A stretch of DNA of 64,000 bases from Alisma plantago-aquatica (lineage: Eukaryota; Streptophyta; Magnoliopsida; Alismatales; Alismataceae), in assembly GCA_963693085.1 (NCBI GenBank), contig OY856411.1, forward strand, positions 1,347,620,550 to 1,347,684,549. Reading direction: 5' to 3'. Position numbers and translations under genes: made by a program. Shown here piece by piece: positions 50,691 to 60,983 of the stretch. The number at the start of each line of letters is the position of its first letter. Position 1 is the first letter of the stretch. The notes beneath the pieces were generated by a model. That model did no database searches and was not told the origin of the DNA. It worked only from the letters and a program-made list of their open reading frames with translations.

Positions 50691-51170
50691 CTCGCGATCG
50701 CCCGACTCTTCCCCTTTCTTCTGTTTCATTGCGAGCCGATTTCCCTTTTCTTCTCTGCTGTCGCCCGACCATGCCGCCGATTTCTCCTCCACGAAAGCTC
50801 CTTCTTCCTCCACGACAGCACCTCCGCACCGCCGTCGCCGCCGCGCCCCCTTCTCCGCCACCACTGTTGCTGCCTTCTTCCCCTTCTCTGCGCCCCCTTC
50901 TCCGCCGCGCCCCCTTCTCCGCAGCCACTGCTGCTCCTTGGTCTTCCTTCCCTGCCGCCTGGAGCTTTCCGTCGCGCCACCTTCCTCCTTTCCGCCGCCC
51001 GCCGACGCCGCTGCTCCTTGATCTGTCTGGCCTACCGCCTGGAGCTCGCCGGCCACTGCTGCACCTGCCTGCCCTACCGCCTGGAGCTCGCCGGTCACCA
51101 CCACCACTGTTGGGAGGTCAGTTGTTGTTGCTCGCCTAATATTGCATCTAAATCTAGGTTTCACCACTTA
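50690..51170. other. GC-rich block in the CACTA element
   Basis: Open frames of 130-225 codons occur on both strands, all rich in Pro, Ser, Ala, Arg or Gly, which is expected from GCC-type repeats. I see no domain. It could be a captured 5' exon with untranslated region or a CpG-rich promoter, and the coding strand cannot be decided. Confidence 0.45.
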
Positions 51171-51192
51171 TTTCACTGAGAACTGATAAGAA

Positions 51193-51272
51193 TGGCCTAC
51201 CACGGCCGTGCTGGGCAGCACGACCGTTCTGGACAGCACGGCCGTGCTGCCCAGCACGGCCGTGGTAGGCCA
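51193..51272. repeat. 80-bp near-perfect palindrome built on CACGGCCGTG
   Basis: The two 40-bp arms differ at three positions by eye. Each arm contains CCACGGCCGTGCTGGGCAGC and the core CACGGCCGTG is itself a palindrome. More CACGGCCGTG-type units lie at 51283-51292 and in the right subterminal region (53485-53570). Confidence 0.85.
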
Positions 51273-51404
51273 ACACAACCACGGCCGTGTTTGATTTGAT
51301 TTAAACCCTAATTTGATTTAAATCCATTCTAGCATCCTAATTTGATTTGATTAAACCCTAACATTGATGAAACCCTAACATGAATTGTAATGAAACCCTA
51401 ACAT

Positions 51405-52367
51405 GTACATATCTATTATTGTGTTTGTTGGCCTAGAAACCCGTCCAAGATTGACTCATTAGGAGTAAATCTTGGATAGTCCCCAGTTTGGGACTGTTCT
51501 TGAACACCTAATCTCACTTAGGATGTAAGTGTATAATGTGTATTGGGTTTTTGAGAAAATTTTGGTAGCATTTCCCCTTTTTTTTCTCTAAGTACATATG
51601 TACTTAGAGAACAGTGGGGAAATGCTGCCGAAATTTTCCTAAAAACCCAATACACATTATACACTTACTAGTGAGATTAGGTGTTCAAGGATGGGATAGG
51701 TGGTACACATTTATTATATATAAGAATGACATCACATGTGTTTGTTGGCCTAGAAAGTGAACAATCATTGTTCTTTATATTACTTGTACATTGGTATAAA
51801 TTAGAATGAAAAATCACTAAATTATATACTGTTTGTATGAAGTCCGACTTCATTGTACATATCTATTATTGTGTTTGTTGGCCTAGAAACCCGTCCAAGA
51901 TTGACTCATTAGGAGTAAATCTTGGATAGTCCCCGGTTAGGGACTGTTCTTGAACACCTAATCTCACTTAGGATGTAAGTGTATAATGTGTATTGGGTTT
52001 TCGAGAAAATTTTGATAGCATTTCCCCGTTTGTTCTCTAAGTACATATGTACTTAGAGAACAGCGGGGAAATGCTGCCGAAATTTTCTTGAAAACCCAAT
52101 ACACATTATACACTTACTAGTGAGATTAGGTGTTCAAGGATGGGATAGGTGGTACACATTTATTATATATAAGAATGACATCAAATGTGTTTGTTGGCCT
52201 AGAAACCCGTCCAAGATTGACTCATTAGGAGTAAATCTTGGATAGTCCCTGGTTTGGGACTGTTCTTGAACACCTAATCTCACTTAGGATGTAAGTGTAT
52301 AATGTGTATTGGGTTTTCAAGAAAATTTCGGTAGCATTTCCCCGTTTGTTCTCTAAGTACATATGTA
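51405..52367. repeat. Three tandem modules with long hairpins
   Basis: Unit 1 is 51405-51854, unit 2 is 51855-52187, unit 3 (partial) is 52188-52367. All share GTGTTTGTTGGCCTAGAAAC and the following text. Units 1 and 2 each hold an inverted repeat of about 95-bp arms (51499-51689 and 51949-52138) centred on AAGTACATATGTACTT. Unit 3 keeps only the left arm and joins the Ulp1-like sequence. RNA from either strand would fold into long stems. Confidence 0.85.
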
Positions 52368-52415
52368 GATATTGGCAGTTACTAGTTATTGTTAACTTTT
52401 TACCTCTAGCGGTAG

Positions 52416-53126
52416 ACATTGGGAGTTACTAGTTATTGTCCCCGGTACGTTCACTGTTTATTATCTAGATCCCGCGGGAAGTACATTAAATACTAAAATT
52501 GGACACGTAATGAGAATACCATTATTCTGGTGAGAAATATTTCATTTTTGTATCTGTTAACATCTGTTATTACATTACTATTTACTTATGCAATTTACTG
52601 TGTTATATTAACATGTAGGGGTTTAGATGCATTCAAAAAGGCTGGAGGAATGGTCCCAAGGAAAAAGAACCAGCCAATAAATTGGCAGAATGTACAAGTA
52701 AGTTCCCGACTCCAATGTATATATTATTGATGTGAATTGTGCTTAGTTGTATTATTTTGTATGTTTCAATTTATAGTGCGCTACACAAGACAACGGCTGG
52801 GCATGCACATACTATGTGATGCGATTTATGTAGATGATTATCCGACATGCCGCATTGGACATCGATAACATACATGAGGTATTATATATAGTCTCATTAG
52901 TTATTATGAAATATATCAATCTTATTTTTATATTATTACTTATATATATACATCATTCTCTTTGTAGGTGTTTAAAACTGACCACACTATAGGTAAATGC
53001 TTAAAAAATATACATGCTCCATATATGATGGAGGCATTAGATGAAATAAGAGAAGAATGGGCAGAAGCCATACAAGCAGTGGCAACTGTAAGATATAATT
53101 GGGATGTTGATAGCGATAATGAATGA
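52416..53126 (+). pseudogene. Ulp1-like (C48) SUMO protease C-terminal exons
   Basis: Four exons with consistent phases: 52416-52529, 52619-52697, 52777-52878 and 52968-53126, all bounded by AG and GT. Exon 1 reads HWELLVIVPGTFTVYYLDPA, carrying the catalytic His and Asp. Exon 3 has TQDNGWACTYYVMRFM with the oxyanion Gln and catalytic Cys. Exon 4 ends LDEIREEWAEAI and a stop at 53124-53126. This is the C-terminal two thirds of a C48 peptidase; the N-terminal part is absent. One in-frame TAG (52831-52833) follows the Cys motif. Ulp1-like genes are known passengers of plant MULE and CACTA elements. Probably non-functional here. Confidence 0.8.
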
Positions 53127-53369
53127 TACTTTGTAAATGAATATTTCTGAATGTTAATACATGTATTTGAATGTTTCTATATGTGTGAATGTGAGAATTG
53201 AATTGATGTATGAATGTATCTACTTGTGTGAAATTTTCCTTGGGACTTTTGTAGGTTTGTGGCCTGTTTGTAGGCTGATATCAATGGATGTCGTAAACCT
53301 GCAGTTCAGAAAACTGAACTGCAGGTTCTCATCCTGCTGACCAGCCACAGTAGGCCTGCAAACTGATAT

Positions 53370-53908
53370 GAAAAAAAAAGATATAGGCGTCAGTTTTTTA
53401 CAGAAAACCGTCAGCAAAGACCTACAACTTCGGTTATTGGATAAAAACCGACGCCTAATATTACAAACAACCCGACCGTGCAGGAAAGCACGGCCGTGGT
53501 GGAAAAGGCGTCGCTTATTCATATAAAACTGACGCCTATAGTACTAAGCACGGCCGTGCAGGGAAGCACGGCCGTTTCATCTTGAAGTATGGCGTCGGTT
53601 GTTTAGTTGATCACCGACGCCAAACGGGTACGCGCCACAGAAAACGGTGTCATCTAGGACACTTTCTGCGTCGGTTACCAATTAAACACCGACGCAGAAT
53701 GTGTCCTAGATGACGCCATTTTCTGTTGCGCAAACCCTTTTGGCGTCGGTTTTCTATAAACAACCGACGCCTATAAGTTAAATAGGCGTCAGTTAAAAAA
53801 CTGACGCCGAAGTGTTAGACCTTTAGCGGCGCCCACATAGGCGTCGCTCGGAAACCGTTGCCAAAGCGGGTTAAACAACCGACGCTAAAAGGCATTTCTG
53901 TAGTAGTG
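53370..53908. repeat. Right subterminal repeat array and terminus of the CACTA element
   Basis: Mirrors the left side with GGCGTCGGTT / AACCGACGCC motifs, mixed with CACGGCCGTG units near 53485-53570, and ends in the inverted TIR at 53908. Confidence 0.8.
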
Positions 53909-53971
53909 TTTGAACAACTTTTGAGGTTTTCTTGGTGTGTTTGCTCATTTTCTTTCTCTTTTTTTGCCTCC

Positions 53972-55463
53972 ATGGCTTCCCAAAGGAGCAAATGACCTAC
54001 TCCAAGCAATGTACCTTTGTCTTCATCTTCTAATCTCTTGATTCCTTTTGACGATACCTTGTTTATCTCAATTGAGGCTGTTAATTGGTACAAGGAACTT
54101 CTTCCTAGGAGTCCTTTTCCTTTTCGCGCCTTGATTGATCCATCCTCTAGACATCAAGAGGTTATAGATCAAGTCGCTAGGTTGCTTGCTATTCACCATC
54201 TCTCGGCCTTGGTTGTTGAACGTGATTGCTTTAATAATGTCATGTCTAGCACAAAAGCAATTCACGAGTTCTGTGCTAATTTGTGTTGGAACTATGACTC
54301 CCTCGTACCCTCGCCGAATACTCAAGTAATCCTCACATCTATGATCATGGGTAAGCATTTCCAAATATCCGAGGATATATTAAATGTCTTCTTTTCTGGA
54401 GATGAGGAAAACGACACCCAACGTAAGGATTATGGCGAGTATTTCGACCTTTTGGACCCAGAAGGTTTCTACAAGAAAAACAAATTGACTCTCCCTGATA
54501 TCCATCGTTACTTGAAGAAACTCGAAGTTCCATACAAGAAGAAGAGAACCATTCCTTCATCATCCCTTGACCTTAGGAAGCACATTCTTGTGTTAGTGAT
54601 CAACTGCAATATTCATCTGAAGAAAAATCAAATGGATATTGCAGAGAACATTGCCGTCATTATGTACTGTATCTTAGAGAACATCAGTGTCAAGTGGGCC
54701 AGATACATTCTACACCATATGACATGCTTTGACACTAGTAAGAACACCAAAGACACCCACCCTCCTTACTCATCTTTGATTTATGGTTTATTTCAGTTCG
54801 CAATTGAGAAATCACTCTTTTCTGACTTTCATTACAAAGTAGCCAGAAAGGGTGTTTGTATCAGTGAGACCACAATTCAAAATTTTGTGTATGTGTTTAC
54901 CTCCTCTACCCCAGGTGCTTCTCCCTTTGCCTCAGCTTCTACAACCCCTACCTCCTCTGCCCGTGCTCCACCACCCCAACCTCCTCCTAGACCTAGTCGT
55001 GCTTTGTTCCGTGTATCAAATGAAACCCTTATGGGCTATATGATGCACCAACAAGCATACAACCAATAGGTTTAGGACCACCTATATCAGGATTTGTGTT
55101 CTATCATGTCTACCATGAACCTATCATGTGCTTTACCCTACCCCACCTACCAGCCATACCTAGGTAGTGATTATGCTTCATATGCATATAATCATTACTA
55201 CCCTATTCTTGAGCCTTCCGCTGCTGCTCCTCCACCTCCACCTTTTGCTGCTAGTAGATCCTCTCATGCTTACCTCCTATTGCCTGTTGGCCCCCTGGCC
55301 ACCTTGCTTGCCAGCCTTGGCGACTCTACTCCCTCCTATCCATAGGCCAGTGAGCTTCATGCTCTTGGTATGATGTGGGCTGAGCAGAATGCCCGTTGGC
55401 CTGGTCGTGTGTTCGGTCCTCCTGCTAATGAGGAGATGCCTGATCAGGGTGACGATGTCGAGG
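53972..55463 (+). pseudogene. Additional SIRE-type ORF, copy A (putative plant transposon protein-like)
   Basis: The ATG at 53972 gives MASQRSK followed by a TGA at 53993, then 350 residues in the same frame to 55069. Residues about 25-170 (SPFPFRALIDPSSRHQEVID, EFCANLCWNYDS, ISEDILNVFF) resemble the domain databases label putative plant transposon protein, found downstream of pol in some plant copia elements. The C-terminal third is Pro/Ser/Ala-rich. Two TAGs near 55067-55075 and one at 55343 interrupt it. Copy B has sense codons there, CAG at the last. It breaks off at 55463, just before the position where copy B starts its aspartate repeat. Function unknown. Confidence 0.7.
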
Positions 55464-56907
55464 GTTCTACATTTTTAGTTTTAAGAACATCTAACTCATC
55501 TTGGCACTTTTGGTTGTCTTCCTTAAGATCTGTAATAGTCTTAAGATAGACCCCATTCTCAACCTCTACTCCATTATGTTGAATCTCAATGTCAAGAAAT
55601 TGCCCTTGCAAAGAATCTATGCTAGCAAGGAGTAGTTTTCCATTTTTATCAAGAATCTCAAATTTAGCATAAAGATCATCTACTATCTTGCCTAATCTTT
55701 TCCTTTTAGATTTGCATTTAGTAAAGGATGATTGACAATCATTTAACATATCAATAAGAGTTTCCTTAGATAGCTCATGCAAATTGACATTGCTTACCTC
55801 ACTTACCTCACCTACATCTTCACTAGTAGAGGCTATGAGGGCTAGGTGTCATTCTCCATCTTCGGAGCTTGAGGAGCTTGAGGAAGACTCCTCCCAAGTT
55901 GCATGAGTTGCATATTTGGATCTTCTTTCTTTCTTTTCTTTCTTCTTATACTTTCCTTCTCTATTATACTCATTGTCTTTCTTGTGACTTCTCTTGTGAT
56001 GGCTCTTCTTGGCCTTTGGGCAGTCACTCTTGTAATGACCTTTTTGGCCACACTCATAGCATCTTGGAGTTGATGAAGAAGGCTTCCCCTTAAAGTGCTT
56101 GCCCTTGGAGTAATTTGCTTCATGCTCATTAGGGCCTTCATCTTCACTTGAGGAAGGAGCAAGGGACTTTAGAGCTAGTTGTTGTTTCCGTATCATTTAT
56201 TCAATTTGGGCTTTGAAGGTTGTATCCTTTATCTTCTTGGAATCCTTCTCTTCTCTCTTCTCTTCTTCTTCTTGCTTATCAAGCCTAGGTTCATGGGCTT
56301 GAAGGTTACCAACCATCTCCTCAGTTGACAACTCACTTAGCTTGTACACCTCTTCAATGGATGTAACCTTAGGCTCTCATCTCTTAGGAAGAGATCTCAT
56401 GATCTTGGAGTTGATAGTGCCTTTGTCCATCACAATCCCAAGGGTTGCTAATCCATTGATGATCACATTGAGTCTAGTGTACATATCAGTCACTCTCTCA
56501 TTCTTACCCATCTTGAAGTTCTCAAGTAGCCCACCAACCATGTAGATCTTGGCTTCCTTTACTTGCTTCGTACCTTCATAGGTGACACATAGCTTGCTCC
56601 AAATTTCATGTGCGGTGTCCCAAGAAGATATTCGGTTGAACTCGGATGGAGTGAGTGCTGCGTAGATGATGCTCATTGCCTTTGCATTGAGTTGACCTTG
56701 CTTCATTTGTGTTGTAGTCCAAGTGGAGATTTCCCCCTTTGGGTCTTCATACTTGAGGTGCACCACCTTCCACATCTCATAGCTCACACTTTGAAGGTAT
56801 AACTGCATTCTTCTCTTCCAATATAGGAAGTTGGTGTCGTCGAAGACCGGAGGTGTCATGGAGAAGCTCCCTTCTAGGTTGAGGGATCCAAGTGACAAAT
56901 TTCCCAT
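55464..56907 (-). pseudogene. SIRE/Maximus-type gag, three stops
   Basis: A single minus-strand frame of about 480 codons from the ATG at 56907. Residues 20-170 are a UBN2-type capsid (PPVFDDTNFLYWKRRMQLYL, WDTAHEIWSKL). A TGA at 56377-56379 replaces a Trp-type codon. The CCHC knuckle CYECGQKGHYKSDC is near 56061-56020, followed by a basic Lys/Arg-rich tract and an acidic serine run. A coiled-coil-like C-terminal part (LLASIDSLQGQFLDIEIQHN) runs to 55464. Two other stops lie near 56197 and 55846. No frameshift is needed to read it. The protease and pol that should follow are replaced by inverted sequence. Confidence 0.85.
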
Positions 56908-56940
56908 CTTCTCCTACTTGTTGAAGTAGCTTGGAGAAGA

Positions 56941-56954
56941 CCTGCTCTGATACC
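56941..56954 (-). other. Primer binding site of the SIRE-type element
   Basis: Element strand TGGTATCAGAGCAG, three bases from the LTR edge at 56958. Confidence 0.88.
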
Positions 56955-56957
56955 ACT

Positions 56958-58416
56958 TGTTGGATCAAGGGCTCTATAGGGGAGTGAATAGAGAATAAAT
57001 TATCATAAAACAAATTAGACCATATTAAGTGTGGAAACTTAAACAAACAACAAATTTGATGTATTTGCTAGCAAGCATAGCAAGGATGAGAGACAAGGAA
57101 GAGAAAGCACTTGGACAAGTGGTTTAGAGTGGTTCCACGTCCTAACTAGGAGCAATGTCAGTCCACTACTTAGAGGTGGTTAATCTCTAGGATTTGCAAT
57201 CTTGGTACTCTTATATTCCATCATAAGATTACAAGACACAACCACCACACATCCAAGGGATTAGTACCTCAAGCAAAGATCTTCAACCTATAGAAGGAGC
57301 TTACCCACTTGAACCATGGAGTCCTCAGCCATCAACATGGACTTACCCACTCCTTCTTCAAGTCTTCAACCTTGAAGGGATTACCTATCTTTCTTGAGTG
57401 CTTGCCTTGACTATCTACTTCACTTGGAGATCTGGAACACCTTGCCTTCTTCAACCTTGAAGAACAAGAACCTCTCCTCCTTCACTCAGATAAGATCTTC
57501 AACCTTTTCTTTGATAGGAAAGAGGGTAGGAAGAAGGTAGAGGAGAGCTTTACATCAATACATGGAGCATCTCTCTTATAAAGGAACCTATCTCACTCAT
57601 ACTCATGAATTTGAATTGAAGGTAGAGAGAGAAAGGGGCTCAAAGGGTTAGAACACTCTCAACTAGGCTAGGACCAAGCTTGCAATGAATGAGCAACCTT
57701 AGAATGAACTCCAAGAGCTCCTATTTATAGTTGAGGGTGCCCCTTTAAGTTGTGGGACACTTAGATACAAAAATAGCCATTTTTTTCTCAAAGCAACGAC
57801 TCTATTTTCACTCAAAACACACACCAACGGTCACAATCACTTTTTCTGCACATTCTATATAGTGCAATCGGTCGAGTTTCAATAAAGGTAACTCAGCCGA
57901 TAGAGTAAAAGACAAAGCCGATATTCAAATCATCGGTTGAGTTTGTCCTGGGGAAAATTGACCGACCAATAAAGATCGATTTGGTCAGGTACTCGATCGG
58001 TCGAGTTCTATGGAAACACAACTCGACCGATGCTATCTTTATAAACTTGATCCAAGAGGATCGGTCGAGTTTGCAACTCGACCGATTGACTGCATGTGGT
58101 CAATTTTCTAAAGTGCATCTAAAGTGATCAAAACTTGTTGTTTAGTGTCCCAATCAATTTTCTCAACTAAGTTACAAGTCAATTCATCATTACAAGTGAT
58201 TACAAAATTGTTCGAAGGTCATTTACATAGATTTCCAAAATTGCACGCTTGTAGCTATTTTGACTTGAACTTGAGCCAATCTAGGGCTTTTGATTTTAGA
58301 TCCTTTTCATGTACCTAATACCTGAAATCAATATTTAATACATATATTAGATACATATGAATGGAATGGTTAAGTCATTATCAAAATATAAACAATGTAT
58401 AACCTTAAGGTGTACA
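56958..58416 (-). repeat. SIRE/Maximus-type LTR with PPT on one side and PBS on the other
   Basis: 1459 bp, TGTTGG at the plus-left end and TGTACA at the right. On the element strand a purine tract precedes it (58417-58430) and a primer site follows it, so it serves as 3' LTR of the upstream unit and 5' LTR of the downstream unit. It contains ATCGGTCGAGTT motifs at about 57868-58090, including an inverted pair at 58060-58088. Its left end matches 35611-35720. Confidence 0.82.
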
Positions 58417-58430
58417 TTCTCCCCCTTTTT
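58417..58430 (-). other. Polypurine tract of the SIRE-type unit
   Basis: Element strand AAAAAGGGGGAGAA touching the LTR start ATGTACACC. A second tract-like copy (AAAAAGGGGGAGA) lies at about 58731-58743. Confidence 0.8.
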
Positions 58431-59120
58431 GACAATGGCAAACCATTCCTCAAACATATTGAAAAGGATGTAGAAGTTATACCTTTGCCTTGTGAATTAA
58501 GGGGATTCAAGATGTGAACCATATGAATTGGTCCCCCTCAATCTATTCTTCCTCTAACCTGCATGGTTATTCTATCTATACATAGTAATCATAGCATATA
58601 TGCACTATGTGATCCTTTGCAAGTCACATGATAAAACAGTAAATGAACAAGAAAAGGATCTCATAAGCAAATAAGCAATAGTATAACAATGAATAACAGT
58701 ATGATTGAGTTTCAAACCATTGAAATATCTCTCCCCCTTTTTACATTATCAAAAAAGTACCGGGGGGGTAGAAGAGCATATATCCAGGTCTTCTCCAAAA
58801 CACAATCAAACATATCTACATACAAGCAATCTCATATCATATGGCAAACAGAGATGAAGCAATATTCAATCTCAATCATAATCAAAATATGGTAGAAGAT
58901 GGAACCAACACATAAGATATATTAGAGTAAATAGCCAGAGTGCACATCACATATATTACAACTCAGATGCATGGTCTCAAGAAAACAAATACAAGCAAGA
59001 AGCGATGAAAACAAAGATAAAATAGTACAACTCAGATAAATGTGCCTAGATGTTTCTTATACAAAATAGCCTAGAAAGATGTATATGATCATCATGCTAG
59101 ACTAAAAACTAAGAAACAAG
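58431..59120 (-). other. 3' untranslated region of the SIRE-type unit
   Basis: AT-rich sequence between the additional ORF and the purine tract, with no coding domain. Contains the second purine-tract-like motif near 58731-58743. Confidence 0.6.
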
Positions 59121-60363
<1,243 letters not shown>

Positions 60364-60365
60364 AA

Positions 60366-60983
60366 GGTAGTCATAACCACCAAGGTAGAAAAGGAAAAAT
60401 GATAGAGCCTTGGAGATGGGGAAGAAAGCAAAGGAAGAAAAAGGAAAAAAAGGGAAGAAAAAAGGAAGAAGGGAAGGACTATCAAGGCATCTGGGTATCT
60501 TCCTCTACTATACACTTTGAGGAAGAGTGCATCTTTATGGGATGTGAACTATAAGGATCTCTTCTTATGATGTAATATCTTGTTATTTCTCATTCTTGAT
60601 ATATTATATCATATTTGAGTTAAAATTTGAGAAGAAAATTTGTAATTTTACTACTTATAGTGGATTTGTCAATGGTTGGACTATGGTTTTCCCTCACACA
60701 TTGTGAGGGTTTTCTACATGAAAATATAGTATTTTCTTCCCTTTATCTTCTTGCGGTTATCATCTTGGGTTTACAGGCTCATCGATAACACTTTGGTTTA
60801 TATTTATTTTGGGTTGCGTCGTGATTGTATAGCATACATGCACATATTTCCCATCAACAATCCTATCAAGTGGTATCAAAGCCGACTTTTGGCAAAACCA
60901 GATCCAGATGGGGAAGGATGACGATGCAACAATGATAAAGTTGATAAGAACAAATTGGCAGATTTGAAAACCCAAGATGTAAG
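60366..60983 (+). mobile_element. Copia LTR and gag-start fragment
   Basis: An LTR-like 3' part includes CCTCACACATTGTGAGGG near 60692 and a run to CCCATCAACA, then the primer site TGGTATCAAAGCC at 60871-60883, with the exact LTR end unclear. A gag start follows with the ATG at 60909 and TNWQI near 60954, then a TGA where Trp is expected and KPKM. Similarity to gag stops near 60983, where LINE coding begins. The left edge abuts the SIRE-type ORF. A truncated copia, Tork/Tnt1-like by its gag opening. Confidence 0.5.

Larger units (their letters stand above)
50231..53908. mobile_element. Non-autonomous CACTA transposon with a Ulp1 fragment
   Basis: 3678 bp. The ends are CACTACTATAGAAA and, inverted, CACTACTACAGAAA, flanked by a 3-bp duplication TTT (50228-50230 and 53909-53911), all diagnostic of CACTA. 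Subterminal regions (about 50250-50690 and 53370-53900) carry many GGCGTCGGTT / AACCGACGCC motifs in both orientations. The interior has a GC-rich block (50690-51170), an 80-bp palindrome, three 450-bp-type modules with hairpins, and four exons of a Ulp1-like protease. No TNPD/TNPA-like transposase frame is visible. Confidence 0.92.
46984..55463 (+). mobile_element. SIRE/Maximus-type copia segment, plus strand, truncated at both ends
   Basis: Contains integrase to RNase H (47000-49661), a 3' untranslated region with a motif array, and an additional ORF (53972-55463), interrupted by a CACTA element. It lacks LTR, gag and protease on its left and the PPT and LTR on its right. The matching gag lies next to it on the opposite strand (55464-56907). 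Flipping 46984-55463 would restore the order LTR, gag, pol, additional ORF, gypsy-interrupted LTR, so an inversion with deletions is the simplest reading. An independent truncated insertion is the alternative. Confidence 0.7.

Noticed and set aside
50490..51167. 225-codon minus-strand frame and overlapping plus-strand frames in the CACTA element
   Set aside because: Open on both strands because of GCC/CCG composition, no domain, and the strand cannot be chosen; kept only as a GC-rich block.
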